Assembly: GCF_036711975.1 (NCBI RefSeq)
Contig: NC_091975.1
Location: 188,501 to 252,500, forward strand
DNA: 64,000 bases
Direction: 5' to 3'
Source of the DNA: Onthophagus taurus
Lineage: Eukaryota; Arthropoda; Insecta; Coleoptera; Scarabaeidae
Part shown: positions 11,331 through 22,878 of the stretch, in pieces
Numbering within the stretch: position 1 is the first letter of the stretch
Layout: every line of letters begins with the position of its first letter
Translations under genes and position numbers: made by a program
Notes under the pieces: model-generated
What the model saw: only the letters and a program-made list of their open reading frames with translations
The model's database searches: none
Told to the model about the DNA's origin: nothing

Positions 11331-12923
11331 GTTTTGAGGTGATCCACAAATTTTCATTGTAAATTTCTAAAAATATACCTTTTTGATAGATGAATTTTAG
11401 GAAGCTTTTCACCTTTTCGGTATGGTTCGATCTGGCATTTCTAAGGTATTGATTACCAGCACGAATTCAGGACACACCCCCTCCACTTTACGATAGGCTC
11501 CACCACCGGACCGCCCCTAAGTTTTCGATTAATATTTCGTTTAAACAATTTATCACAATTAGCCAAGCAAAAAATTTAGTCTAAATCATATTGAAGAAGT
11601 TAGCTTTTTCATACTAACAAGAGGTAAATAAGGAAACTTTTAAGACTTTATTAACTCTCTTGTTTTGAAAGACGATTCAACTAATTTGTTCTTCTTCGGA
11701 AGCAAAACTTTCACCTTTCTTTGCACACGACAAGTTCAAGTTGGGTGTAATTTTACCATAACCAGAGTTTCTGTCTGTTTTCTTTGTTGAGTGTAAATAT
11801 GCTTATTCGTCATAAATATGAAAGTGGAATTATGTAATTTCACACTATGATTTAATTAGTCTTCGCGGTTTATTCCCATTTCGAATCTTCTCCTTTTTTT
11901 TAATAAGATAGTAACGATTTCGAAGTTAGAACAATGAACATTAAGAATCTCATTGTTTTCTTTTTCTAATCTTTATGTTCACGTTGGTAAAAGTTAAAGA
12001 TAAATTAGAAAAGCAAGGACCTATTTTACAATTATTAGAACAACGGGGTCGATTTTATTACCTCGTAGGTGTGTATGTATGCAAATTTACGTTACACATG
12101 AGAACCATTAAGAAACCCTTTCGTTGCGCATTGCTTTAATTTTTATTTCTTAAAAATCTTAATCGTTTGAGAGAATTTGATTTAACTAAATTTCTTTCTT
12201 GTATCCTTCGTGTATGACCTATTTGCATAGCACAACGATTACTTTAGATTGTGGTATACCATTAGATCACCTCTTTTATTGCGTACGACGTTTTGTAATC
12301 CATTAGCACTCTGTGGCAGTGTTATGCCCGAGCATAATCACTTCCTTTCCAGTCGTGACAAGGTTAAATAATTTGTTAATTAAATTTTTTTTATCACTTA
12401 TCTAAAACCATTAAGATTTTCTTTTCACATTCAACGTCAATTAATTTTTTAAATCGAAAATGTTAAAAGATAAATAATTCCTCCGGGAGCCAAAAACAAT
12501 TTAAAACCTTATTCTTCTTTTCTAGCTGGGTTCTTTTCACTTTCATTTAGAAGAGAAGCTTTACAACCAGCCAATAAAGCACGTACGAGTTGAACGTTTT
12601 ACGACCACCGCTACGTATGTACAAAATCTTCGTGGTAAGATGGCATTTCTCTTGTGCGCATTTCCTTTATGATTGTATTACGCCACAAAAGTAATTATTA
12701 TTCTTTATGAACACCAAACTTGGACAAAGGAATCACATTTTTTTTTATTTTTAGAGAAAAACACGAAAAAAACTGCAGAAAAAGGAATGAAAAGAATGCT
12801 CTAACATTTTCGTTCGATTTGTTATGGGCGAAGAGGAAAAGGATGCGGGGCCAAGATTTTCCGGGAGATAAAGCAACAAAGGAACCGGACGATTTTCTCG
12901 AACGCTAACCGGAAGTGCTGGTC
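11331..12923. other. Spacer between the two satellite arrays
   Basis: AT-rich DNA without a recognisable gene. Short ORFs here (for example 12720-12908) look like chance reading frames. Confidence 0.5.
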
Positions 12924-13242
12924 ATTCAATCTTTGATACCCAATTGGTTCCTAAATCGCTCACCAATTCCCCTTTTTTACGTTAAACAAAAATGAAGATG
13001 TTATTTATCAAATAAATCATCACATTTTCAACGAACTAGTCCGCTTTGAAAAATTATTTTTACTTTTTGACATACAAAGCTTTAAACTGAATATAAGATT
13101 TTGTTAATTTTAAAGTTATTTAAATAAATTTGTGAAAAATCAATTTTTTAATGTATCCATATGAAATATTCTCCAAATCTCAATTAAAGCATCTACCCTT
13201 CAACGAATAAGTCTGTTTTGAAAAATCATTTTTAGTCTTTGA
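12924..13242. repeat. Direct duplication flanking satellite array 2, left copy
   Basis: About 319 bases beginning ATTCAATCTTTGATACCCAA and ending TTTTAGTCTTTGA, repeated in the same orientation at 16799-17120 with a few differences. The second satellite array lies exactly between the copies. Confidence 0.9.
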
Positions 13243-16200
13243 TAACTTTACTCAGAAATAATTTTTTAATTAATCGTGTAAATAATTGACAGCTGTTAGG
13301 TTACATTAAATTAAAAAATTCATATCTACAGAACGAAAAGTTGTAGAATATTGAAATTTGCAACAAAATAAAGAATAATTCTTACTTTATAATTTCAAAA
13401 AGTTTCATTTCTTAAATCCAATGACTTTATTCAGAAATTATTTATTAATTAATCATGTAAAAAATTGACAGCTGTTAGGTTAGATTAAATTAAAAAAATC
13501 ATATCTACAAAACGAATAATTGTAGAATCTTCAGATTTTCAACAAAATAAAGATTAATTCTTACTTTATAATTTCAAAAAGTTTCATTTCTTAAATCCAA
13601 TGACTTTATTCAGAAATTATTTTTTAATTAATCATGTAAAAAATTGACAGCTGTTAGGTTAAATTAATTTAAAAAAATCATATCTACTAAACGAAAAGTT
13701 GTAGAATCTTTAAATGTTCAACAAAATCAAGATTAATTCTTGCTTTATAATCTCAAAAAGTTTCATTTCTTAAATCCAATAACTTTATTAAGAAATAATT
13801 TTTTAATTAATCATGTAAATAATTGCTAGCTGTTAGGTTAGATAAAATTAAAAAGTTTATATCTACAAAACGAAAAGTTGTAGAGTCTTCAAATTTTCAA
13901 TAAAATAAAGATTAATTCTTGCTTTATATCCTCAAAAAGTTTCATTTCTTCAATCCAATAACTTTACTCAGAAATAATTTTTTAATTAATCGTGTAAATA
14001 ATTGACAGCTGTTAGGTTACATTAAATTAAAAAAATCATATCTACAAAACGAATAATTGTAGAATCTTCAGATTTTCAACAAAATAAAGATTAATTCTTA
14101 CTTTATAATTTCAAAAAGTTTCATTTCTTAAATCCAATGACTTTATTCAGAAATTATTTTTTAATTAATCATGTAAAAAATTGGCAGTTGTTAGGTTAAA
14201 TTAATTTAAAAAAATCATATCTACTAAACGAAAAGTTGTAGAATCTTTAAATGTTCAACAAAATCAAGATTAATTCTTGCTTTATAATCTCAAAAAGTTT
14301 CATTTCTTAAATCCAATAACTTTATTAAGAAATAATTTTTTAATTAATCGTGTAAATAATTGACAGCTGTTGGGTTACATTAAATTAAAAAATTCATATC
14401 TACAGAACGAAAAGTTGTAGAATCTTCAGATTTTCAACAAAATAAAGATTAATTCTTACTTTATAATTTCAAAAAGTTTCATTTCTTAAATCCAATGACT
14501 TTATTCAGAAATTATTTTTTAATTAATCATGTAAAAAATTGACAGCTGTTAGGTTAAATTAATTTAAAAAAATCATATCTACTAAACGAAAAGTTGTAGA
14601 ATCTTTAAATGTTCAACAAAATCAAGATTAATTCTTGCTTTATAATCTCAAAAAGTTTCATTTCTTAAATCCAATAACTTTATTAAGAAATAATTTTTTA
14701 ATTAATCATGTAAATAATTGCTAGCTGTTAGGTTAGATAAAATTAAAAAGTTTATATCTACAAAACGAAAAGTTGTAGAGTCTTCAAATTTTCAATAAAA
14801 TAAAGATTAATTCTTGCTTTATATCCTCAAAAAGTTTCATTTCTTCAATCCAATAACTTTACTCAGAAATAATTTTTTAATTAATCGTGTAAATAATTGA
14901 CAGCTGTTAGGTTACATTAAATTAAAAAAATCATATCTACAAAACGAATAATTGTAGAATCTTCAGATTTTCAACAAAATAAAGATTAATTCTTACTTTA
15001 TAATTTCAAAAAGTTTCATTTCTTAAATCCAATGACTTTATTCAGAAATTATTTTTTAATTAATCATGTAAAAAATTGGCAGTTGTTAGGTTAAATTAAT
15101 TTAAAAAAATCATATCTACTAAACGAAAAGTTGTAGAATCTTTAAATGTTCAACAAAATCAAGATTAATTCTTGCTTTATAATCTCAAAAAGTTTCATTT
15201 CTTAAATCCAATAACTTTATTAAGAAATAATTTTTTAATTAATCGTGTAAATAATTGACAGCTGTTGGGTTACATTAAATTAAAAAATTCATATCTACAG
15301 AACGAAAAGTTGTAGAATCTTCAGATTTTCAACAAAATAAAGATTAATTCTTGCTTTATATCCTCAAAAAGTTTCATTTCTTCAATCCAATAACTTTACT
15401 CAGAAATAATTTTTTAATTAATCGTGTAAATAATTGACAGCTGTTGGGTTACATTAAATTAAAAAATTCATATCTACAGAACGAAAAGTTGTAGAATCTT
15501 CAGATTTTCAACAAAATAAAGATTAATTCTTGCTTTATATCCTCAAAAAGTTTCATTTCTTCAATCCAATAACTTTACTCAGAAATAATTTTTTAATTAA
15601 TCGTGTAAATAATTGACAGCTGTTGGGTTACATTAAATTAAAAAAATCATATCTACAGAACGAAAAGTTGTAGAATCTTCAGATTTTCAACAAAATAAAG
15701 ATTAATTCTTACTTTATAATTTCAAAAAGTTTCATTTCTTAAATCCAATGACTTTATTCAGAAATTATTTTTTAATTAATCATGTAAAGAATAGGCAGTT
15801 GTTAGGTTAAATTAATTTAAAAAAATCATATCTACTAAACGAAAAGTTGTAGAATCTTTAAATGTTCAACAAAATAAAAATTAATTCTTGCTTTATAATC
15901 TCAAAAAGTTTCATTTCTTAAATCCAATAACTTTATTAAGAAATAATTTTTTAATTAATCATGTAAATAATTGTTAGCTGTTAGGTTAGGTAAAATTAAA
16001 AAGTTTATATCTATAAAACGAAAAGTTGTAGAGTCTTCAAATTTTCAATAAAATAAAGATTAATTCTTGCTTTATATCCTCAAAAAGTTTCATTTCTTCA
16101 ATCCAATAACTTTACTCAGAAATAATTTTTTAATTAATCGTGTAAATAATTGACAGCTGTTGGGTTACATTAAATTAAAAAATTCATATCTACAGAACGA

Positions 16201-16758
16201 AAAGTTGTAGAATCTTCAGATTTTCAACAAAATAAAGATTAATTCTTACTTTATAATTTCAAAAAGTTTCATTTCTTAAATCCAATGACTATATTCAGAA
16301 ATTATTTTTTAATTAATCATGTAAAAAATTGGCAGTTGTTAGGTTAGATTAATTTAAAAAAATCATATCTACTAAACGAAAAGTTGTAGAATCTTTAAAT
16401 GTTCAACAAAATAAAAATTAATTCTTGCTTTATAATCTCAAAAAGTTTCATTTCTTAAATCCAATAAATTTATTAAGAAATAATTTTTTAATTAATCATG
16501 TAAATAATTGCTAGCTGTTAGGTTACATTAAATTAAAAAATTCATATCTACAGAACGAAAAGTTGTAGAATCTTCAGATTTTCAACAAAATAAAGATTAA
16601 TTCTTACTTTATAATTTCAAAAAGTTTCATTTCTTAAATCCAATGACTTTATTCAGAAATTATTTTTTAATTAATCATGTAAAAAATTGACAGCTGTTAG
16701 GTTAGATTAATTTAAAAAAATCATATCTACTAAACGAAAAGTTGTAGAATCTTTAAAT
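13243..16758. repeat. 179-bp satellite, array 2
   Basis: Roughly nineteen to twenty monomers of the same 179-base family as array 1. The variant order is less regular: several monomers join the first half of type b to the second half of type c (near 14014), and a run of near-identical b-type units occupies about 15250-15700. This is the pattern left by repeated unequal exchange. Confidence 0.9.
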
Positions 16759-16798
16759 GAAATAATTATTATTTAATTATTATTTTAATGAATTAAAA

Positions 16799-17120
16799 AT
16801 TCAATCTTTGATTCCCAATTGGTTCCTAAATCGCTCACCAATTCCCCTTTTTTACGTTAGACAAAAATGAAGATGTTGTTATTTATCAAATAAATCATCA
16901 CCTTTTCAATGAACTAGTCCGCTTTGAAAAATTATTTTTACTTTTTGACATACAAAGCTTTAAACTGAATATAAAATGTTGTTAATTTTATAGTTATTTA
17001 AATAAATTTGTGAAAAATCAATTTTTTAATGTATCCATATGAAATATTCACCAAATCTCACTTAAAGCATCTACCCTTCAACGAATAAGTCTGTTTTGAA
17101 AAATCATTTTTAGTCTTTGA
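16799..17120. repeat. Direct duplication flanking satellite array 2, right copy
   Basis: About 322 bases matching 12924-13242 in the same orientation. A short AT-rich linker (16759-16798) separates it from the array. Confidence 0.9.
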
Positions 17121-17635
17121 GGTGTATAGATTTAACTGTCTGTTTATAACTTGGTTATAAATAACAGCAGCAAATGAAAAGTAAATGGAAATCATTTAAA
17201 ATTTTGTTATTCACTGTTAGTATTTGTAATATAAAACGTTTTTTCATCTAAGGATTAAGATCCATAAAAACAGGAAGTCGTTATATTTTATTTGTTTCAA
17301 TGACAAATTCATATAGTACATATTTTTATTTTCAAAGAATTTATTACCGGGTGGTCTAGATCTGATGATGAAACGGATGTTATTAAGGATTTTTAATTTT
17401 TACAAATAGAACCGAAGGTCAGTCATCATCATGATCGATTGATATCATCATCGCTCCGGATGGATGTATTAATTATTTCCAATCGACCTCGTTGCTTTAA
17501 GTGTACCATCAGTAGAACAATTTCGGTACTCTCGAGGTCTTCCCCAATAGTGTACTAATACTCCTCCCACACCGCAACATCTGAAGATGCTTCCACCACA
17601 ACTTTCACTGTTGATCCACGGCAGGCAATGGTCGG
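17121..17635. other. Upstream region of the resilin-like gene
   Basis: No coding sequence is seen. The last 250 bases before the TATA box are less AT-rich than the DNA before them and are the likely promoter-proximal region of the gene starting at 17697. Confidence 0.4.
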
Positions 17636-17643
17636 TATAAATA
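17636..17643 (+). promoter_or_regulatory. TATA box of the resilin-like gene
   Basis: TATAAATA stands 54 bases before the start codon, a normal distance for an insect cuticle gene with a short leader. Confidence 0.7.
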
Positions 17644-17696
17644 CGTTGGTGTTCGCATCTTCACTTTATTCGAAGTGAACAAGTGTTTAAGTCAAT

Positions 17697-18760
17697 ATGA
17701 AATCGTTAGCGGTAAGGAATACAAAGTTCATTAAAGAAGGTTGTTACAATTTTTTTTTTTTCGAAATAGGTGTATCTTTTTGTCCTTTCAATTCTTAACG
17801 CTTCTAATGGAGAAGGTAATAAATAATAAATTAATCCATTTTGGAATAGTTTTGAATCAATATTTTTATATTTAGCTCCGATAACTGGAAATTATCTTCC
17901 TCCTTCATCGGGTGGAGGTGGTCCTTCTTCAACATACGGTGCTCCATCGTTTGGGGGAGGCTCGTTCGGAGGTAGCTCCGGCAGTGGAGGAAGCTTTGGA
18001 GGTGGTTATAGAGCTCCATCGCAATCTTATGGAACTCCTTCTCAAAATTATGGAGCTCCAAGTGGTGGATCCCACGGAGGATTTGGTGGAGGCAGTTTCG
18101 GAGGTGGAAGTGGTGGAAGTTTCGGTGGTGGTCGCCCAACCACTAATTACTTACCTCCATCGACTTCTTATGGAACTCCATCGAGACCTTCTTCAACTTA
18201 TGGTGCTCCTTCTGGAGGATTTGGAGGTGGATTTGGTGGTGGAAGACCATCAACTACTTACGGTGCTCCATCTGGTGGATTTGGAGGCGGAAGACCATCG
18301 AGTACTTACGGCGCCCCATCTGGTGGATTTGGAGGTGGAAGACCATCGACCACCTACGGAGCCCCCTCTGGTGGATTTGGAGGTGGAAGACCATCCAGCA
18401 CCTACGGAGCTCCATCTGGTGGATTTGGAGGCGGAAGACCATCAAGCACCTACGGAGCTCCATCTGGTGGATTCGGAGGTGGTAGTTTCGGTGGAGGATT
18501 TAAACCATCTACTTCTTATGGAGCACCTTCAGGTATCCAATTTCACACTTTTTTGAGTCTTAAGTTAATTTTTTTGATGTTTAGGTGGAAGACCATCTTC
18601 AACTTACGGAGCCCCATCATCTTTTGGCGGTAGCAGTTTCGGTTCTAGCGGTTTCGGCGGATCCGCTCCTTCTCAATCGTACGGCGCTCCATCTCAACAA
18701 TACGGAGCCCCATCATCCGGCGGCCAACAATACTCCAGCAACGGCGGATACTCGTACTAA
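17697..18760 (+). CDS. Resilin-like elastic secreted (cuticular) protein
   Basis: Four exons by GT-AG rules: 17697-17711, 17770-17815, 17876-18532 and 18585-18760, together 297 residues. Exons 1-2 code a signal peptide (MKSLAVYLFVLSILNASNGE). The mature protein is almost entirely Gly/Ser/Pro/Tyr repeats: YGAPS alternating with GGFGGGRPSSTYGAPS, ending GGQQYSSNGGYSY. The GGRPS-x-YGAP unit is the elastic repeat of pro-resilin; tyrosines there can form dityrosine cross-links in extracellular elastic matrix. No Rebers-Riddiford chitin-binding domain is visible, unlike full pro-resilin. The splitting of the first five codons into a tiny exon is typical of insect cuticle genes. It could instead be another glycine-rich cuticle or eggshell protein, but the repeat favours a resilin-like role. 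Confidence 0.88.
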
Positions 18761-19266
18761 ATCCGATTATTTTTCTGGACCCAACGCGTACCTGAGACAA
18801 CAATTTCTTCTTTGTAAATACCGATGTCGAAATCACGTAAATGAAAAATCTTTAAAGGAATTCTTAAAAAAATAATATCTTAACTTTAATTTATTACTTA
18901 TCGACGACGGCGTAATGATAATAAACGAAGCTACTTTTTTATAAGACTCTTATTTTTTTAATGATCGATGAACCTTGTATCCCATTCCTCTTCTCGATTT
19001 GGATTAAGAAAATTGATCGCCAGCCGCCATGAAAATTGTCGCTTTCTCCGCGACATCTGCGTTTAAACTCTTAGAAATTCGTGACCGTGCATTCGTTTGC
19101 TGTCGCTTTCTTCGACGGTGAATGCCGTAGTAAATTTACAAATGAAATGAGAAGGTATGTGTTTGAATATCAAACGAAAACTATTCCTATTAAATTATGG
19201 AAGTCGAAATAATTCACTTTTTCTTTTTTAATTTACTATTTATAAAATATAAAAACGCTATATTTA
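18761..19266. other. 3' flank of the resilin-like gene
   Basis: No further gene is seen. An AATAAA word near 18920 is a possible polyadenylation signal. Confidence 0.4.
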
Positions 19267-19276
19267 ACAAAGGCTT

Positions 19277-21442
19277 TATTATTATTATTATTATTATTGC
19301 TGCCGGGCTGAGGAGGGCGGCCCCTCTTGTTACCGCGACCTATAAGATCTATTGTAACTTTAGCCCTCCAAAGGTTTAGGGCAAATGTAGGTCCTTAATG
19401 AACCTTAGTATTGTCCTAAGGTCTTGAACCTTTATGTCGGTAGATAACAGGGGAGTTTTACCGAAGACGTTGTGCCTTAGACGTCCTCTGGCGACGCAAT
19501 TGTACAGTATATGTTCAGCAGTTTCTGACTCGTCGTTGCATAGTCGACAAGTTTGATCCTCAGCTTGTCCAATGTGGAAGAGGTGGTATTTTAGGGGCAC
19601 ATGGCCGGTCAGGTAGCCTGAGAGCGTTCTTTATTTGAGGCATAAAACCTCTTTGGTTTTGTTTTGCGATGGAGTTATCATACTCTGTGACCTGGAAGTT
19701 CTTTCCAGCGTATCTTTGAAACCTACCAGTTGTTGATTATTTGTTTTAGGTGGCTTTTTTGTAGTCCACATCCAGGTTGGGGTCCAATGAAGGGCGTGTT
19801 TGCTGCCTCTTTGGCCAGCTTGTCGGCCTTCTCATTGCCCTCAATGTTGCTATGACCTGGAACCCACCATAGGGTAACATCATTGCCCCTAGCGAGTTCT
19901 CTCAGGTTGTTGGTGCACTCTCTGATCAGTGCGGAGCCACACGTGTAGGACTGAATTGCCTTTAAGGCGGCCCGACTGTCTGTGAAAATGTTTATGGTTG
20001 CTCCTTTTTGTCCCTTCTGTAGGTTCAAAGCGGTGCAGAAGTTTATAGCAAGAACTTCTGCTTGGAAAATTGTTAAGTCCGAGCTGAGGGGCAATTTGAT
20101 GTGGCTATTTGGTCCACTGATGCCCATGCCTACTCCAGATCTTACTGTCTTTGAAGCATCGGTGTACCAGGCTAGGGCTCCTCTTTTTAGTTGAGGCCCA
20201 ATCATCCCTGCTACTAAATATGACCTTATACGGTTGGTTGAAATTGTATTCCGTCGGTATAAGGTCCGTTTTAATTTCAATCAGGTGATTTAGACATGGG
20301 TCTTTGAGGATCTCGAGGTGTCCTCTGAGATTACCCTGCATCAACTTGAGTGAAGAAACTGTTTTCAGTGATAAGGCACTTAAGGCTGCCTCCTTTTGTA
20401 TATATATGTGGAGCGGTGTGAGACCAAGTAGGGCTTCCAAAGCAGCCGTTGGACAGGATCTCATTGCACCCGTTATGTTAAGACATGCTAACCGCTGGAT
20501 TTGTGCCAGCTGTTGTTGAGCTGTCTTATGTTTTGTTTTTGGCCACCAAACCAATGAGGCGTAGGCGACCATGGGTCTGATTATTGCTACGTAGGCCCAA
20601 TGAGCCATTCGTGGTTTGAGACCCCAGTTCCTTCCTAGGAGCCTGCGGCAGATCTGGTTTGCCATGATGGCCTTTTTCCTCACCTTATCTAAGTGTGAGT
20701 TCCAGTTTAGTTTACTATCAAGTATTACCCCTAGGTATTTAGTTTCTGTTTTGAGGTTAATAGTTCTGCTTTCAATGGAGGGTGCTTTTATTTGTAGCTT
20801 CCTTCTCCGAGTGAAAGGGACTATTTCGATTTTATTGGGATTGATGCTGAGCCCATTGCTTCTGCACCAAGTACTGGTGAGTAGTGGGGCTTTCTGCATT
20901 AGCTGAGTTATGAGTGAATCATATTTATCTCGGATTGTGATTACCAGGTCATCAGCATACCCTTGTATCTTAAATCCGTTTTTAGTTAGGGTGTTCATCA
21001 AGTCATCAACTACCAGGCACCATAATAGAGGTGATAGCACTCCCCCTTGGGGACATCCTCTTAGCGCCTTTATAGTCAGCGACTCGCCTCCCAGACTGGC
21101 TGTGATCTGCCGACTTTTCAACATTTTACGTTTAAAGCCTTCTCTATGGATTCATATGAGGTGTTATCAAACGCACCCTCTATATCTATGAAAGCACAAA
21201 GGGCTATCTCTTTGGTTGCAATTGCCTCCTCTAAGGTGCTAGTCAAAGCATGGAGAGCGGTAATTGTTGATTTTGCTTTCTGGTAAGCATGTTGGCTAGG
21301 GTGGAGTGGATTTGTGAAAAGCACTCCATTCCTTAGGTATTGATCGATTACCTTTTCCATCCCTTTGAGGAGAAATGAAGTTAGGCTAATTGGTCTGTAC
21401 GCCTTGGGGTCCGCGTTTGAACGCCTACCACCTTTAGGTATG
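19277..21442 (-). mobile_element. 5'-truncated I-type non-LTR retrotransposon
   Basis: Reverse transcriptase begins at AYRPISLTS and continues with CAFIDIEGAFDN, RGCPQGGVLSPLLW and GYADDLV (the catalytic YADD). A ribonuclease H domain follows (YTDASKT, TDSRAALKAI, VPGHSNIEGNEKADKLA), then a CRLCNDESETAEHILYNC zinc-knuckle tail. RNase H plus a 3' (TAA)n tail (19277-19299 on the minus strand) is characteristic of the I clade. The 10-base target duplication ACAAAGGCTT lies at 19267-19276 and 21443-21452. The endonuclease end is missing, and frameshifts near 21120, 20240 and 19720-19600 break the ORF, so the copy is dead. Confidence 0.93.
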
Positions 21443-21452
21443 ACAAAGGCTT

Positions 21453-22878
21453 ATTGGTGTGTGTCAAAATGTTTCTAATCGATTCAAAACATTATCAGAT
21501 TATTTAATAATAACCATACAAGTCGGTGAAATTAAAGGGAACGTTTTCCAGAAAATTTAAAAACCTTGAAACAGTGAAAAAGCTGATTGGTGTGAATCAA
21601 AATGCTTCTGATCTATTAAAGGCATCCTTTTAACACTCAACGAGTATGAAGCATTAATTAGAAACAATTAATTAGTGATTTTTTCGGTAATTAATAATCG
21701 AAAGTGATAACAGGGACAGTTCTGTTGAAGTGCAGAAAACTAGACTAAACCGCAACAAGAGATTTTATATATCGTATTGGGATTGTTACAATGAGGTTGC
21801 TAAAGAGAAACCTGAAAGGTTGAATTTTGATAGGGTGCGGCAATCGGTGGAGCAAAAAATAAGGAATATGAATAAAATAAAGTATGACTCATTACACTTT
21901 ATTATTTAAATATTTTTAATATTCACAACAATATCTTTACAGGTATAATATGTTTTTATATAAGTCTCTAAAATCTTTTTCTTCTCTAACAGTCATTAAT
22001 TACATGGCAACAACTTAGTAATAAATAGCTCTTTGTAGGATTACTTTACACACGTACTTCTTCTTATTTAGTTTAATAAATATTAGATTTTAATAATAAA
22101 TAACAGAAAATAAACCGTTCTATTTTTTTTTTTTAAGTTTTTCTTCGAAGACTCGTAGTTTAACATGGATGTAGGTCGCATTTATTTACAATATAACAAA
22201 GAAACGTTGTTAAGAAGCATGGTTTTGAAACAAATTCATTCGCCTAGTTTCATTTAATTGGGAGTACAACTATTTTTCTCGAGAAATATCAGAGATTTGT
22301 ATTGTCAGTTGGATTTTTTGCGCAACTCTCGATAAACACAAAGTAATTATTTCCTTTTTTGCTGTTTTAGGATAATTTGTAAATTAACTATAAGCCACAT
22401 AGATTTTTTTATTCTTTTAGTCTTAAGATAATCTCAAAAATGATATGTATCTGATATGTATCGGTTTTACGATCATTTTTTTTTGTTTTTAATACTGTTT
22501 ACATATATACACATACAAATATACACATATAAGAAAAGGTTTTTTTCTTGACATTTCGGATTAAAGAACACGTTTATAACAACAACAACGATATGATGTG
22601 TATTATTCTTCTTTTCTCTTTCCCATACCTTTTCTAAAAGTGTAAATATCTTTTCTTATTTTCTACTTAAAATACAACTTTAGTCTCAATCGATATGTAT
22701 TCGTTTCGATGATATGTAAATTTAACTCTTTTCAAAAAACTAGTAACCATAACATATGGTTTGTTTACATTTTTTTGTGTTGTTTTCTTCATAGATTTGT
22801 GTAATTGATAGTTCTAAAGCTGGGCAACATTCTACTTTGTTGCTTTTTGGGTTGTGCCTTGGCTACAGGCTATTCTAA
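21453..22878. other. AT-rich DNA including the probable ChT 3' UTR
   Basis: No coding sequence. The part nearest 22878 should be the choline transporter 3' untranslated region; its end cannot be fixed from sequence alone. Confidence 0.45.

Noticed and set aside
17912-18556. 214-codon plus-strand frame rich in Val, Leu and Glu
   Set aside because: It is the +1 shadow of the glycine-rich resilin-like frame and runs through its intron.
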